Below are positions 29,150-39,409 of a stretch of DNA of 64,000 nucleotides, piece after piece (the stretch's first letter is position 1; each line of letters starts with the position of its first letter). The stretch spans positions 948,001-1,012,000 of the forward strand of contig NZ_KN050828.1 of NCBI RefSeq assembly GCF_000746275.1, given 5' to 3'. Position numbers and translations under genes: made by a program. The stretch is from Thermopetrobacter sp. TC1. GTDB taxonomy: Bacteria > Pseudomonadota > Alphaproteobacteria > Rhizobiales > Aestuariivirgaceae. The notes beneath the pieces were generated by a model, which was given only the letters and a program-made list of their open reading frames with translations, was not told the origin of the DNA and searched no databases.

Positions 29150-31734
29150 GCAATTCTGACAAAAAGGGCGGCAAGCCGACGCTGAGTCTGAGGCGCACCA
29201 CCACGGAAATGGGGCGTGTGCGCCAGAACATCGCGCATGGCCGCTCCAAGACCGTTGTGGTGGAAACCAAGCGCAAGCGCGTGATCCTGCCGCCGGAGAA
29301 GGCGAAGGCGGGCCTAAAGCCGCGGGAGGAGAAGAAGCCTGAGGCCACTGCCCGTGCCGCGACCGGCGCGGAAAAGGCGCCTGCGGAAAAGGCGCCGCCG
29401 AAAGCGCCCGAGAGCAAGGAGCGCGAATCGGCCATTGCCTGGGAGAAGCTGACTCCGGAAGAGCGTGCCGCCCGCGAGCGGGCGCTGGAGCTTGCGCGCC
29501 AGCGCGCCATTGAGGAGGAAAAGCGCAAGGCCGAGGAAGAGAAGCGCCGCCGCGAAGAGGAGGCGAAGCGCAAGGCCGAGGAAGAGCGCCGCCGCGTGGA
29601 GGAAGAGAAGCGCAAGGCGGAAGAGGAAAAACGCAAGGCCGAGGAAGAGGCCCGCAGGCTGGCAGAAGAGGCCGCCAAGGCCGAGGCGGAGGCGGCCGCC
29701 CGGCGCAAGGCCGAGGAGGCCGGGGCCAAGCCCAAGGCGAAGACAGAAGCGGCCGCGCCCAAGCGCGCCGCCGAGGAGGCGCCGAAGAAGAAACGCGAAG
29801 CGCGGCCTGCGCCGAAGCCCGTGCGCGGCGGTGGCGAGCGGCGGCGGGGCAAGCTGACCATCGCCCAGGCGCTTTCCGGGGAGACGGAAGAGGATCGCGC
29901 ACGCTCATTAGCGGCCTTCCGCCGGCGCATGGAGCGCCAGAAGAAGCAGCAGCAGGCCGCAAGCGCACAGCGTGAGAAGATCTCGCGCGAGGTGGTGATT
30001 CCGGAGGCAATCACCATCCAGGAGCTGGCGCGGCGCATGGCGGAGCGGGCGGTGGACGTCATCAAGTTCCTGATGAAACAGGGGCAGATGCATAAGATCA
30101 ACGACGTCATCGACGCCGACACCGCCGAGCTCATTGCCATCGAATTCGGCCACAAGGTCAAGCGCGTTTCGGAGGCCGACATCGAGGAAGGCCTCATCGG
30201 GCCGGAAGATGCGCCAGAGACCCTGAAACCGCGGCCGCCGGTGGTGACGGTCATGGGCCACGTCGACCATGGCAAGACCTCGCTGCTGGACGCCATCCGC
30301 AAGACCAAGGTGACGGCGCAGGAGGCCGGCGGCATCACGCAGCATATCGGCGCCTATCAGGTGGAGACGCCGGAAGGCAAGATCACCTTCCTTGACACGC
30401 CGGGGCATGAGGCTTTCACCGCCATGCGCGCCCGCGGCGCCAAGGCCACGGACATCGTGGTGCTGGTGGTGGCGGCAGATGATGGCGTGAAGCCGCAGAC
30501 GGTGGAGGCCATCAATCATGCCAAGGCGGCGGAAGTGCCGATCATCGTCGCCATCAACAAGATCGACAAGCCGGAGGCCGATCCGCACCGGGTGCGCTCC
30601 GAGCTGATGCAGCATGAGGTGTTCGTGGAGAGCATGGGCGGCGATGCGCTGGATGTCGAGGTCTCGGCGCTGACCGGCCAGGGCATCCCCGAGCTTCTCG
30701 AGGCCATTCACCTGCAGGCCGAGCTGATGGAGCTGAAGGCCAATCCGGATCGCAGCGCGGAAGGCCTGGTGATCGAGGCCAAGCTGGACAAGGGGCGCGG
30801 GCCGGTGGCCACGGTTCTGGTTCAGCGCGGCACGCTGCACGTGGGCGATATCGTGGTGGCCGGCACGGCCTGGGGCCGTGTGCGCGCGCTCATCGACGAT
30901 ACCGGCCGCAAGGTGAAGGAGGCAGGGCCCTCCATGCCGGTGGAGATTCTGGGATTCCACTCGGTGCCGGAGGCCGGCGACGTTCTTGTCGTTGTGGAAT
31001 CGGAGGCGCGCGCGCGCGAGGTGACCGAATACCGCGAGCGCAAGAAGCGCGAGGCGAAGGGTGCGGCTCTGCGCAAGGCCTCGCTTGAGCAGCTGATGAA
31101 CCAGATGAAGGAAGGGGAGCTGAAGGAGTTCCCCGTGCTGGTGAAGGCGGATGTGCAGGGCTCGGCGGAGGCCATCGTGCAGGCGCTGCAGAAGCTGGGC
31201 AACGAGGAGGTGCGCGCGCGCATCGTGCACTATGGTGTCGGCGGCATTTCCGAATCGGATGTGCAGCTGGCGGCGACGACGGGCGCGGTCATCCTCGGCT
31301 TCAACGTGCGCGCCGACAAGAAGGCCCGCGAGCTGGCGGAGCGGGAAGGCATCGAGATCCGCTACTACAACATCATCTACGACCTCGTGGACGACATGAA
31401 ACAGGCCATGTCCGGCCTGCTGGAGCCGGAGATCCGCGAGACCCACATCGGCAATGCCGAGGTGCTGGAGGTGTTCCGCATCTCCAAGGTGGGCAACGTG
31501 GCCGGCTGCCGGGTTACGGAAGGCGTGGTCGAGCGCGGGGCCGGTGTGCGCCTGATCCGCGACAATGTGGTGATCTACGAGGGCAAGCTTGCCTCGCTGA
31601 AGCGCTTCAAGGACGAGGTGAAGGAAGTCCAGGCCGGACAGGAATGCGGCATGGCCTTCGAGAACTGGCAGGACATCAAGCCGGGTGACATCGTGGAGTG
31701 CTACCGCGTGGAGAAGGTGGAACGCAGCCTGTAA
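29146..31734 (+). CDS. infB: Translation initiation factor IF-2
   Basis: IF-2 is the GTPase that brings fMet-tRNA to the 30S subunit and promotes subunit joining. The 862-residue protein has a long N-terminal part with lysine/glutamate/arginine repeats (about 120-205, [20 protein letters not shown]-like), an IF2_N domain, then the G domain: GHVDHGKTS (G1, near 366), DTPGHEAF (G3), NKIDKPEA (G4), then domains II-IV ending with the fMet-binding C2 region ([18 protein letters not shown]). It is translationally coupled to ylxR through the ATGA overlap. Confidence 0.97.
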   Translation: MSNSDKKGGKPTLSLRRTTTEMGRVRQNIAHGRSKTVVVETKRKRVILPPEKAKAGLKPREEKKPEATARAATGAEKAPAEKAPPKAPESKERESAIAWEKLTPEERAARERALELARQRAIEEEKRKAEEEKRRREEEAKRKAEEERRRVEEEKRKAEEEKRKAEEEARRLAEEAAKAEAEAAARRKAEEAGAKPKAKTEAAAPKRAAEEAPKKKREARPAPKPVRGGGERRRGKLTIAQALSGETEEDRARSLAAFRRRMERQKKQQQAASAQREKISREVVIPEAITIQELARRMAERAVDVIKFLMKQGQMHKINDVIDADTAELIAIEFGHKVKRVSEADIEEGLIGPEDAPETLKPRPPVVTVMGHVDHGKTSLLDAIRKTKVTAQEAGGITQHIGAYQVETPEGKITFLDTPGHEAFTAMRARGAKATDIVVLVVAADDGVKPQTVEAINHAKAAEVPIIVAINKIDKPEADPHRVRSELMQHEVFVESMGGDALDVEVSALTGQGIPELLEAIHLQAELMELKANPDRSAEGLVIEAKLDKGRGPVATVLVQRGTLHVGDIVVAGTAWGRVRALIDDTGRKVKEAGPSMPVEILGFHSVPEAGDVLVVVESEARAREVTEYRERKKREAKGAALRKASLEQLMNQMKEGELKEFPVLVKADVQGSAEAIVQALQKLGNEEVRARIVHYGVGGISESDVQLAATTGAVILGFNVRADKKARELAEREGIEIRYYNIIYDLVDDMKQAMSGLLEPEIRETHIGNAEVLEVFRISKVGNVAGCRVTEGVVERGAGVRLIRDNVVIYEGKLASLKRFKDEVKEVQAGQECGMAFENWQDIKPGDIVECYRVEKVERSL

Positions 31735-31836
31735 GGCCTGAAGGACATTTGGCATTCCCCGGTCGGTTGGGAGCGGCTGCTGCCCGGCGGTTGCTTGCGG
31801 CGGCTGCTCCAATTCCGGCAATTCAGTGAAAGACCC

Positions 31837-32265
31837 ATGAGCAGAGGACGCAAACCCCCGACGCAGCGCCAGTTGCGGGTGGGCGAGGCCATTCGCCATG
31901 CCCTTGGCGAGGTCTTCGTTGCCCGCCGGCTGGACGAGCCCGATCTGGACACGAGCACGGTCACCATCACCGAGGTGACGGTCTCGCCGGATCTGCGGCA
32001 TGCCACCGTCTATGTGCGTCCGCTTCTCGAGACGCAAAAGGCGGGGCTGGAAGAGGCCCTGAATGCCCATGCCCGACGCATTCGCGGCCTGATCTCTCCG
32101 GCGTTGCGCAGCATGAAATACATGCCGCGGCTGCACTTCCGGCTGGATACCCTGCAGGACAAGGCGGCGCGCATCGATGCGCTGCTCAAGGATCCGCGGG
32201 TGCAGCGCGATATCGAGGCGGCGCGCCGGCGCGAGCAGGGCGAAGAAGGCGAGGATGAAATGTAG
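31837..32265 (+). CDS. rbfA: Ribosome-binding factor A
   Basis: RbfA matures the 5' end of 16S rRNA on the small subunit. The 142-residue protein has a KH-like fold with RQLRVGEAIRHALGEVFVARRL at the N-terminus, TVTITEVTVSPDLRHATVYVRPL and MPRLHFRLDTLQDKAARIDALL. ATG 31837 follows a weak GAAAG; a 31795 start adds 14 residues that do not match the family. It follows infB by about 100 bases. Confidence 0.93.
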   Translation: MSRGRKPPTQRQLRVGEAIRHALGEVFVARRLDEPDLDTSTVTITEVTVSPDLRHATVYVRPLLETQKAGLEEALNAHARRIRGLISPALRSMKYMPRLHFRLDTLQDKAARIDALLKDPRVQRDIEAARRREQGEEGEDEM

Positions 32266-32355
32266 CGATCGTCTGGATGCGCATCGTCCATGACAACGAA
32301 GGACGGGCACAGGCGGACAGGCGATGAATAATGTGAACGGGAGAGACGAAAAACG

Positions 32356-33282
32356 ATGGGTCGCAGACGACCGAGAGGCGAGCCGGTGCATGGCTGGCTT
32401 GTGCTGGACAAGCCCTTCGACATGACTTCCACCGCGGCGGTGGCGGAGGCCAAGCGGCTGTTCAATGCCCGCAAGGCGGGCCATGGCGGCACGCTGGATC
32501 CGCTGGCGACGGGCATTCTGCCCATCGCCTTTGGCGAGGCCACCAAGACGGTGCAGTGGGTGATGGAAGGCGAGAAGGGCTATACCTTCACCGTGCGCTG
32601 GGGTGAGGCCCGCGACACCGACGATGCGGAAGGTGAAGTGATCACCACTTCAGAGAAGCGACCGACGCGGGAAGAGATCGAGGCAGTGCTCGATGACTTC
32701 ATTGGCGAGATCGAGCAGCTGCCGCCGCGGTTCTCGGCGATCAAGATCAACGGTGAGCGGGCCTATGATCTCGCCCGAGACGGCGAGGAGGTGCGGCTCT
32801 CGCCGCGCCGGGTGGTCATTCACGAGCTTGAGCTTGTGGACATGCCCGATGCCGATCACGCCGTGTTTCGCGCCGTGACCGGCAAGGGCGCCTATGTGCG
32901 GGCGCTGGCGCGTGATCTCGGCGAGCGGCTGGGCTGTTTCGGTCATATCGCGCAGTTGCGCCGCACGCGCGTGGGCCCTTTCAGCGAAAAGGATGCGATT
33001 TCTCTGGAAAAACTCGAGGAATTGCGCCATAAGGACGCCGATCGCGCGGCCCTGCGGGCCGTTCTGTTGCCGGTCGAGACCGCGCTGGCCGACATCCCGG
33101 CGCTGGCCCTGAACGGCAATCAGGCTTCCCGCATCGTGCGTGGTCAGCCGGTCATTCTGCGCGGGGCAAATGCCCCGGTTTCGGAAGAGACGGTGCTGGC
33201 CACATGGAAGGGCAAGCCCGTCGCCATCTGTACGGTGGAAGGCGGAATGCTCAAGCCGAAACGGGTGTTCAATCTGGACTGA
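32356..33282 (+). CDS. truB: tRNA pseudouridine(55) synthase TruB
   Basis: TruB makes pseudouridine 55 in the T-loop of tRNAs. The 308-residue protein shows the [20 protein letters not shown] motif, the catalytic aspartate in [33 protein letters not shown] and the [17 protein letters not shown] region. The C-terminal PUA-like part is present ([19 protein letters not shown]). An adjacent rbfA-truB-rpsO order is standard. Confidence 0.96.
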   Translation: MGRRRPRGEPVHGWLVLDKPFDMTSTAAVAEAKRLFNARKAGHGGTLDPLATGILPIAFGEATKTVQWVMEGEKGYTFTVRWGEARDTDDAEGEVITTSEKRPTREEIEAVLDDFIGEIEQLPPRFSAIKINGERAYDLARDGEEVRLSPRRVVIHELELVDMPDADHAVFRAVTGKGAYVRALARDLGERLGCFGHIAQLRRTRVGPFSEKDAISLEKLEELRHKDADRAALRAVLLPVETALADIPALALNGNQASRIVRGQPVILRGANAPVSEETVLATWKGKPVAICTVEGGMLKPKRVFNLD

Positions 33283-33370
33283 GGGTTCACCCTCCGCATC
33301 GGCTTTTTTCCGGGTGATTGAAGGGGCCGGGCGAGAACTCTTGCCAACAGTGATATCCAAGGAGAGGCAG

Positions 33371-33640
33371 ATGTCGATTACGCCAGAGCGCAAGCAGGAA
33401 CTGATCAAGGAATTCGCCACGCACGAGGGCGATACGGGTTCGCCCGAGGTGCAGGTGGCCATTCTCACCGAGCGGATCAAGAATCTCACCGAGCACTTCA
33501 AGGTGCACAAGAAGGACAATCACTCCCGCCGCGGGCTTCTGATGCTGGTCTCGCAGCGGCGCAAGCTGCTGGACTATCTGAAGCGCAAGGACTTTGACCG
33601 CTACCAGAAGCTCATCGACCGGCTGGGATTGCGTCACTGA
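33371..33640 (+). CDS. rpsO: 30S ribosomal protein S15
   Basis: S15 binds early to 16S rRNA near the platform. The 89-residue sequence [15 protein letters not shown]...[24 protein letters not shown]...[22 protein letters not shown] is the full four-helix protein. The upstream AAGGAGAGG provides the ribosome site. An extended stem (33651-33700) follows within 15 bases of the stop. Confidence 0.98.
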   Translation: MSITPERKQELIKEFATHEGDTGSPEVQVAILTERIKNLTEHFKVHKKDNHSRRGLLMLVSQRRKLLDYLKRKDFDRYQKLIDRLGLRH

Positions 33641-33650
33641 TCGCGTTTTC

Positions 33651-33700
33651 GCATGTCGCCCCTGGGGCAGATGCAGTTTCTGCCTTCAAGGGCGGCATGC
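33651..33700 (+). promoter_or_regulatory. Long double-helical RNA element after rpsO, possible RNase III site
   Basis: GCATGTCGCCC (33651-33661) pairs with GGGCGGCATGC (33690-33700), and a second stem inside pairs GGCAGA (33666-33671) with TCTGCC (33779 not used; here 33679-33684) around a 7-base loop. Two stacked helices of this size are what RNase III cuts in rpsO-pnp transcripts of enterobacteria. It lacks a good T-run, so processing is likelier than termination. Confidence 0.5.
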
Positions 33701-33867
33701 CTGTTTCCTTCCTGTCCGATAACGGCATGGACAGTGCGTTGCGCACGATTACGGCTCTGGCCGTTCATGCCGTGATCGCCCGGGTGAAGGGCGTTATTCC
33801 CGGGTTTGCGGACCGTCGCCGGGACAGGACGGACTTAAGGGGCCAAAGACCGGCGACGGCATTGGTC

Positions 33868-33884
33868 AAAAGCCCCGGGCTTTT
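33868..33884 (+). terminator. Terminator-like palindrome AAAAGCCC-C-GGGCTTTT
   Basis: A perfect 8-bp inverted repeat with a single central base, followed by CGCCC after TTTT. The loop must open to CCCG so the helix is shorter in practice. It could weakly end the rpsO transcript in either direction. Confidence 0.45.
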
Positions 33885-34084
33885 CGCCCTTGCCGCATTG
33901 GCAGCGCGGAAAGGCCCGCCAAGAACGGCAGGACGGGGATGTTCATGCGTTCGCCCCGGGCCTCCTCCCGACCTCCTGATAGGGAACCGATCCTTGCAGG
34001 ATGAAGGACGGTCGGAATGGGGCGCGGGGTGAAGAAAATCCATCCCCTTCCTGCACATGCGAAGACATGCAGGAAGATAAAGCC

Positions 34085-36217
34085 ATGTTCGACATTCACG
34101 TAGAAGAAATCGAGTGGGCAGGCCGGCCGCTGAAACTGGAAACCGGCCGCATCGCCCGTCAGGCAGACGGTGCGGTGCTCGCAACCTATGGTGAGACCAC
34201 GGTGCTGGCCACGGTGGTGGCGGAAAAGGCGCCGAAGCCGGGGATGGACTTCTTCCCCCTCACCGTGAACTATCAGGAAAAGACCTATGCCGCCGGCAAG
34301 ATCCCGGGCGGCTATTTCAAGCGCGAGGGGCGCCCCTCCGAGAAGGAGACGCTGGTCTCGCGCCTGATCGACCGGCCGATCCGCCCCCTGTTCGATCCCG
34401 ACTTCAAGTGCGAGACCCAGATCATTGCCACCGTGCTTTCCCACGATCTGGAGAACGATCCCGATATCGTGGCCATGGTGGCGACTTCCGCGGCACTGGC
34501 CATTGCCAATCTGCCGTTCAAGGGGCCGATCGGCGCCGCCCGCGTCGGGCTGATCAACGGCGAATATGTCCTCAATCCGCTTCTTGAGGACATGGATGAC
34601 AGCAAGCTGGATCTCGTCGTGGCCGGCACGAAGGAGGCCGTGCTCATGGTGGAATCGGAGGCGCAGGAGCTCTCCGAGGATGACATGCTGGGCGCGGTGA
34701 TGTTCGGTCATGAGGGCTTTCAGCCGGTGATCGAGGCGATCGAGCGCCTGGCCGCAAAGGCCGCCAAGCCGCCGCGCGAGATCGAGCGGGTGGATCTCTC
34801 CGATCTGGTGGCGCAGATCCGGGAGATGGCCGGTGCGGAGCTGAAGGAGGCCTATTCCATCACCGAGAAGCTGGCGCGGCGCGATGCGGTGGATGCCGTG
34901 CGCCAGAAGGTGCTGGAGGCGCTCTGCCCGGAGGAAAAGGCCGAGGCCGGCGAATGCAATCCCGGCCATGTTCTTGAAGCCTTCAAGAAGGTGGAGAAGG
35001 AGATCGTCCGCGGTCAGATCCTGGAGACCGGCACGCGCATTGACGGCCGCAAGCTGGATGAGGTGCGGCCCATTGTCGCCGAAGTGGGCGTGCTGCCACG
35101 CACGCATGGCTCCGCCCTGTTCACCCGCGGCGAGACGCAGGCGCTGGTGGTGACCACGCTGGGCACGGGCGAGGATGAACAGTTCATCGACGCGCTTGAA
35201 GGCACCTATCGCGAAAACTTCCTGCTGCACTACAACTTCCCCCCGTTCTCCGTGGGCGAGACGGGGCGTGTGGGCTTCACCGGCCGGCGCGAGATCGGCC
35301 ATGGCAAGCTGGCCTGGCGCGCCATTCATCCGGTGATGCCGTCCGACACCGAATTCCCCTATACGGTGCGCGTGGTGTCGGAGATCACCGAGTCCAACGG
35401 CTCGTCCTCCATGGCCACGGTCTGCGGCGCCTCGCTGTCGCTGATGGACGCGGGCGTGCCCATCAAGCGGCCGGTGTCCGGCATCGCCATGGGCCTGATC
35501 CTGGAGGGTGATCGCTTTGCCGTGCTCTCCGACATCCTCGGCGATGAGGATCACCTGGGCGACATGGACTTCAAGGTGGCCGGCACCGAGGAGGGTATCA
35601 CCTCGCTGCAGATGGACATCAAGGTGACCGGCATCACCGAGGAGATCATGCGCACCGCGCTCAATCAGGCCAAGGCGGGGCGGGCGCACATCCTTGCCAA
35701 GATGAAGGAGGCGCTGGCCGAGAGCCGGCCTGAGCTGACCGAGCGTGCGCCGAAGATCGAGGTGATCACCATTCCGGTGGCCAAGATCCGCGATGTCATT
35801 GGTGCCGGCGGCAAGACCATCCGCGAGATCGTGGAGAAGACCGGCGCCAAGATCGACATCGCCGATGATGGCACCATCAAGGTGGCATCCACCGATCGCG
35901 AGGCGATCCGCAAGGCCATCGAGTGGATCAAGAGCCTCACAGAGGAGCCGGAAGTGGGTGCGATTTATGAAGGCCGCGTGGTGAAGATCGTGGATTTCGG
36001 CGCCTTCGTGAACTTCTTCGGCTCCAAGGACGGACTGGTGCACATCTCCGAGCTGGCGCCGCGGCGGGTTTCCAAGGTCACTGACGTGGTCAAGGAGGGC
36101 GATGTCGTGAAGGTGAAGCTTCTCGGCATCGATCCGCGCGGCAAGGTGCGCCTGTCGATGAAGGCGGTGGACCAGAAGACCGGCGAGGATCTGACCAAGA
36201 AGGGCGGTAACAAATAA
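34085..36217 (+). CDS. pnp: Polyribonucleotide nucleotidyltransferase (PNPase)
   Basis: PNPase degrades RNA 3' to 5' phosphorolytically and can add tails. The 710-residue protein has two RNase PH domains ([21 protein letters not shown] and [20 protein letters not shown]), a helical domain between them, the second core's [19 protein letters not shown] catalytic loop, then KH ([19 protein letters not shown]) and S1 ([18 protein letters not shown]) domains at the C-terminus. ATG 34085 follows AGGAAG; the in-frame start at 34001 adds 28 residues unlike the family. Confidence 0.97.
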   Translation: MFDIHVEEIEWAGRPLKLETGRIARQADGAVLATYGETTVLATVVAEKAPKPGMDFFPLTVNYQEKTYAAGKIPGGYFKREGRPSEKETLVSRLIDRPIRPLFDPDFKCETQIIATVLSHDLENDPDIVAMVATSAALAIANLPFKGPIGAARVGLINGEYVLNPLLEDMDDSKLDLVVAGTKEAVLMVESEAQELSEDDMLGAVMFGHEGFQPVIEAIERLAAKAAKPPREIERVDLSDLVAQIREMAGAELKEAYSITEKLARRDAVDAVRQKVLEALCPEEKAEAGECNPGHVLEAFKKVEKEIVRGQILETGTRIDGRKLDEVRPIVAEVGVLPRTHGSALFTRGETQALVVTTLGTGEDEQFIDALEGTYRENFLLHYNFPPFSVGETGRVGFTGRREIGHGKLAWRAIHPVMPSDTEFPYTVRVVSEITESNGSSSMATVCGASLSLMDAGVPIKRPVSGIAMGLILEGDRFAVLSDILGDEDHLGDMDFKVAGTEEGITSLQMDIKVTGITEEIMRTALNQAKAGRAHILAKMKEALAESRPELTERAPKIEVITIPVAKIRDVIGAGGKTIREIVEKTGAKIDIADDGTIKVASTDREAIRKAIEWIKSLTEEPEVGAIYEGRVVKIVDFGAFVNFFGSKDGLVHISELAPRRVSKVTDVVKEGDVVKVKLLGIDPRGKVRLSMKAVDQKTGEDLTKKGGNK

Positions 36218-36262
36218 GGCCACCGGCCCTGATTGCCGCTGAATGGTCCTCAGATATGTATC

Positions 36263-36295
36263 AAGGCCTGTCACGGATCGTGGCGGGCCTTTTCT
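36263..36295 (+). terminator. Intrinsic terminator after pnp
   Basis: AAGGCCTGTCACG (36263-36275) pairs with CGTGGCGGGCCTT (36279-36291) across a GAT loop, using a few G-U pairs, and continues into TTTTC. It ends the long rimP-pnp operon. Confidence 0.9.
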
Positions 36296-36482
36296 CTGAC
36301 TTTGAAAAATTTCTTCAAGATCATGGGGTTGTGATTTTCGCAATCACGCGCATCTTTTATGACAACATCATAATATACTCATGACTGTGCGACGGAATGT
36401 CTGTTACTTCATGGTTGCGCACCTGTATACGTTCCGTTTAAAACACTATCCGCGATTCCATGACACGGGGGCAGAAGCGACG

Positions 36483-36932
36483 ATGAAACGGATGAAGGCG
36501 ACACTTTCCTCGGTTCTGATTGGCGGTGCGCTGCTTCTGGCGGTTGCAGGCGCGCAGGCGGCGGAAGCCGGGCAGAAGACCGACTCGCTCACAACAGGCA
36601 CGATTTCTCCGGTGGAACAACGCGCCGGGAATGCCGGGCAAGGCAATGTCGTGAATCTCTTCTTTTCGCGTGAGAAGAACCCCATGGTGCAGTTCGTGGT
36701 CACCATGAGCGAGAATTGCCCGCTCGATTTCGTGGGTCTGGGGCGGGATCTCGGCGAGGTGGCCGGGCTGATCGATCCGCCGAAGCTGGACATTCCAGAA
36801 GGCGGCAGCTTTGCCGAGCGCATGCAGGCGCTGCAGGCGCACAAGGACGCCACCAAGAGCGTCTGGAAACGCATGATTTCGCGCTCCTGCCTGCTCAACA
36901 AGCTCTTTGGCGATGGCACCTGCAATCAGTGA
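36483..36932 (+). CDS. Secreted protein of unknown family
   Basis: I do not recognise this 149-residue protein. It has a clear Sec signal peptide: MKRMKATLSS, a hydrophobic core LIGGALLLAVAGAQA and a probable cleavage after AQA-A near residue 26. The mature part has three cysteines (SENCPLDFV, SRSCLLNKL and GDGTC near the end). Two could form a disulfide in the periplasm. The C-terminal segment SRSCLLNKLFGDGTCNQ looks conserved by composition. It stands alone between the pnp terminator and a 500-base gap. An in-frame start at 36381 would hide the signal peptide, so I chose 36483. Confidence 0.75.
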   Translation: MKRMKATLSSVLIGGALLLAVAGAQAAEAGQKTDSLTTGTISPVEQRAGNAGQGNVVNLFFSREKNPMVQFVVTMSENCPLDFVGLGRDLGEVAGLIDPPKLDIPEGGSFAERMQALQAHKDATKSVWKRMISRSCLLNKLFGDGTCNQ

Positions 36933-37454
36933 TGCCAGCCCGGTTTTTTGCTGGCGATCACTGCCCGCGATGTCTTTCCTGGACTATTGTTTCAGCATAT
37001 CCGCAGCATGGTGTCCTGTCCGAATTCTGTGGACATGGCATGTGCATGTGCTTGCCAGCATGAAATTCAGGTTCTCGGTGCCAGAACTTGTGAGAACGAA
37101 GAGTGCCGGTTCCGTGAGTGCCGCCTGTCGGCCATCTGATATTTCTCATGCTTTTTGAATAATTTCAAATGCTTGATGCCATGCATCGCCACGCGGAGAA
37201 CATCACACGACACGCTGCCGCCGCCATACTCATCACCCTGTAGGTCAGCCGGGGTCGCCCCCCTGAATACATGCATTTGCGGCTCAAGATACAGGCCGGA
37301 CAACGGATTGACGGGGTTTGTATTCTGTAACGGATTTTGGGAAGGCGCCTTGAAAGAAAACGCCTGCCAGGAAGCGGTAAACTCGGATAAAGTCGTCAGC
37401 GTCTTGAAAGTCCTTTCGGCATGAAGAACAAGGCGGCGCAATGAAAAGGCCGTC
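36933..37454. other. 522-base low-GC intergenic stretch
   Basis: Less GC-rich than the rest of the window, with short open frames on both strands that have no family resemblance (for example 37155-37424). It lies between two plus-strand genes and shows no repeat or tRNA. It could be decayed sequence or a recent insertion. Confidence 0.5.
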
Positions 37455-38915
37455 ATGGCGAGAATGAATGAAGGACCTGGCGGTTTCATGAATCGCGACG
37501 AAAAACAAACACGAGAACCGCAGAACGCGCGGGATGAGGAAAACAGCCGCCTCAGCCGCCGCGTGGCCCGCTATGCCCGTGTTGGTGCCGCGCTCGGTGG
37601 CATTGCCGCCCGCGTTGGGGGCGCCCGCATTGTCGGCCGTGGCGACCGCGAAGCGGAGGCCCGCGCCCTGCGCGAGGCGCTGGGCAATCTCAAGGGCCCG
37701 CTGATGAAGGTGGCCCAGCTGCTTTCCACCGTGCCGGACGTTCTGCCGCCGGAATATGCGGCCGAGCTGGCCAAGCTGCAGAGCAACGCCCCGCCCATGG
37801 GCCGCCCTTTCGTGCGGCGGCGCATGGCGGCGGAGCTGGGGCCCGACTGGCGGGAGAAGTTCGCCGAATTCGATCTCGATGCCGCCGCGGCGGCTTCGCT
37901 CGGGCAGGTGCACAAGGCGCGCGCGCATGACGGCCGGCTGCTCGCCGTCAAGCTCCAGTATCCGGACATGGCCTCGGCGGTGGAGGCCGATCTTGCGCAG
38001 CTCAAGGTCATTTTCGCCATTCACCGCCGGCTTGATCCCGCCATCGATACCCGCGAGGTGCTGAAAGAAATCACCGAACGGCTGCGCGAGGAGCTCGACT
38101 ATGAGCGTGAGCTGAAGCACATGAAGCTCTATCGCCACATGCTGGCGGACAATCCGCTGGTGCATGTGCCCGAGCCCATCGAAGCGCTCTCCACCCGCCG
38201 CCTGCTCACCATGACCTGGCTGGAAGGCAAGGGCCTGCTGACCTATCGCGATGCACCGGAAGACGTGCGCAATCGTCTGGCCGAAATGCTGTTTCGCGCC
38301 TGGTGGGAGCCGTTCTATGCTTACGCCGTCATTCACGGCGATCCCCATCTCGGCAATTACGCCGCCCGCGAGGAAAAAGGCGAGGTAACGGGCCTCAATC
38401 TTCTGGATTTCGGCTGTATCCGCATCTTCCCGCCCCATCTCGTTGGCGGGGTTGTGGAGCTCTATCACGGCCTGAAGGAAGGTGACCTGGACCGTTGCGC
38501 CCATGCCTATGACATCTGGGGCTTCAAGGGCCTCAACCGCGAGCTCATCGAAATCCTCAACATCTGGGCCCGTTTCATCTACGGTCCGGTGCTGGAGGAT
38601 CGCGTGCGCACCATGGCCGATGGTGTCGATCCCATCCAGTTCGGCCGTCAGGAGGCCTTCAAGGTGCACCGGCTCTTGCGCGAGAAGGGGCCGGTGACCA
38701 TCCCGCGCGAATTCGTCTTCATGGATCGCGCCGCCATCGGCCTTGGCGCGGTGTTCATTCACCTGGGCGCGCGGCTCAATTTCCATCGCCTTTTCATGTC
38801 GGCCATGAGCCGCAAGCCCGCCGACAAGATCGCCGAGCGCCAGAAAGAGGCCCTGATTCAGGCCGGCCTGCTGCCCCGACAAGAAAAGAAGCAGGGGGAA
38901 GACAAAACGTCCTGA
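37455..38915 (+). CDS. ABC1/AarF/UbiB-family atypical kinase
   Basis: These proteins support ubiquinone metabolism in bacteria and mitochondria through an atypical kinase/ATPase. The 486-residue protein has an LKGPLMKVAQLLSTVPD motif (the KxGQ-like N-terminal region), an A-rich nucleotide loop AAAASLGQVHKA, the ion-binding DPHLGNY (VIHGDPHLGNY) and DFG (LLDFGCIRIF). It lacks the C-terminal membrane helices of E. coli UbiB, so it fits the soluble AarF group. ATG 37455 follows AAAGG; 37464 and 37488 are in-frame alternatives. Confidence 0.9.
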   Translation: MARMNEGPGGFMNRDEKQTREPQNARDEENSRLSRRVARYARVGAALGGIAARVGGARIVGRGDREAEARALREALGNLKGPLMKVAQLLSTVPDVLPPEYAAELAKLQSNAPPMGRPFVRRRMAAELGPDWREKFAEFDLDAAAAASLGQVHKARAHDGRLLAVKLQYPDMASAVEADLAQLKVIFAIHRRLDPAIDTREVLKEITERLREELDYERELKHMKLYRHMLADNPLVHVPEPIEALSTRRLLTMTWLEGKGLLTYRDAPEDVRNRLAEMLFRAWWEPFYAYAVIHGDPHLGNYAAREEKGEVTGLNLLDFGCIRIFPPHLVGGVVELYHGLKEGDLDRCAHAYDIWGFKGLNRELIEILNIWARFIYGPVLEDRVRTMADGVDPIQFGRQEAFKVHRLLREKGPVTIPREFVFMDRAAIGLGAVFIHLGARLNFHRLFMSAMSRKPADKIAERQKEALIQAGLLPRQEKKQGEDKTS

Positions 38916-38950
38916 AGCCAGATTTTTGCGGGGATAAGGCCTGGCACGGG

Positions 38951-39409
38951 TCAGTGCGTGCCCGAGGAGCCGAAGCCGCCGCTGCCGCGCACGGTGGCGT
39001 CAAGATCATCCACTTCCGCCCAGCATGCGCGCGTCACCGGGGCGATCACCAGTTGCGCGATGCGCATGCCCCGTTTCACAACGAAGGGCGCTTCACCGAG
39101 ATTGGCGAGAATGACCCCGATCTCGCCGCGATAGTCGCTGTCGATAGTGCCCGGCGCATTCAGGCAGGTGATGCCATGCTTCAGCGCCAGACCGGAGCGC
39201 GGCCGCACCTGCGCCTCGAACCCTTCCGGCAGGGCGATGGCGATCCCGGTGGGAATGAGCGCCCGCGCGCCCGGCGCCAGTTCCAGCGGCGCATCCTCGG
39301 CCACCGCCGCACGCAGATCCATCCCCGCCGCACCTGAACTGTGATAGGCGGGCAGGGGCAGGCCTTGCGCATGCGCAAGCCGCATCACCTTCACGCGCAC
39401 CGTATTCAT
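38951..39409 (-). CDS. dut: dUTP pyrophosphatase
   Basis: Dut hydrolyses dUTP to dUMP and keeps uracil out of DNA. All five motifs are visible in the 152 residues: [20 protein letters not shown] (motif II), [14 protein letters not shown] (motif III with catalytic Asp), GMRIAQLVI and the C-terminal [11 protein letters not shown]-loop-like arm. It overlaps the stop of hslO by four bases (ATGA), so the two genes are translationally linked on the minus strand. Confidence 0.97.
   Translation of the reverse strand: MNTVRVKVMRLAHAQGLPLPAYHSSGAAGMDLRAAVAEDAPLELAPGARALIPTGIAIALPEGFEAQVRPRSGLALKHGITCLNAPGTIDSDYRGEIGVILANLGEAPFVVKRGMRIAQLVIAPVTRACWAEVDDLDATVRGSGGFGSSGTH

Larger units (their letters stand above)
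33641..34084. other. rpsO-pnp intergenic region with structured RNA elements
   Basis: About 440 bases without a supported gene. It contains a long two-part stem (33651-33700), CCCGGG arms at 33780-33802 and a palindrome with flanking AAAA/TTTT (33868-33884). A small open frame (33697-34032) shows no family resemblance. The structure suggests RNase III processing or termination between the two genes. Confidence 0.55.

Noticed and set aside
29908-32484. 858-residue minus-strand frame across infB-rbfA
   Set aside because: Antisense to strongly conserved IF-2 and RbfA; composition is the same His/Arg/Leu pattern seen in other antisense frames.
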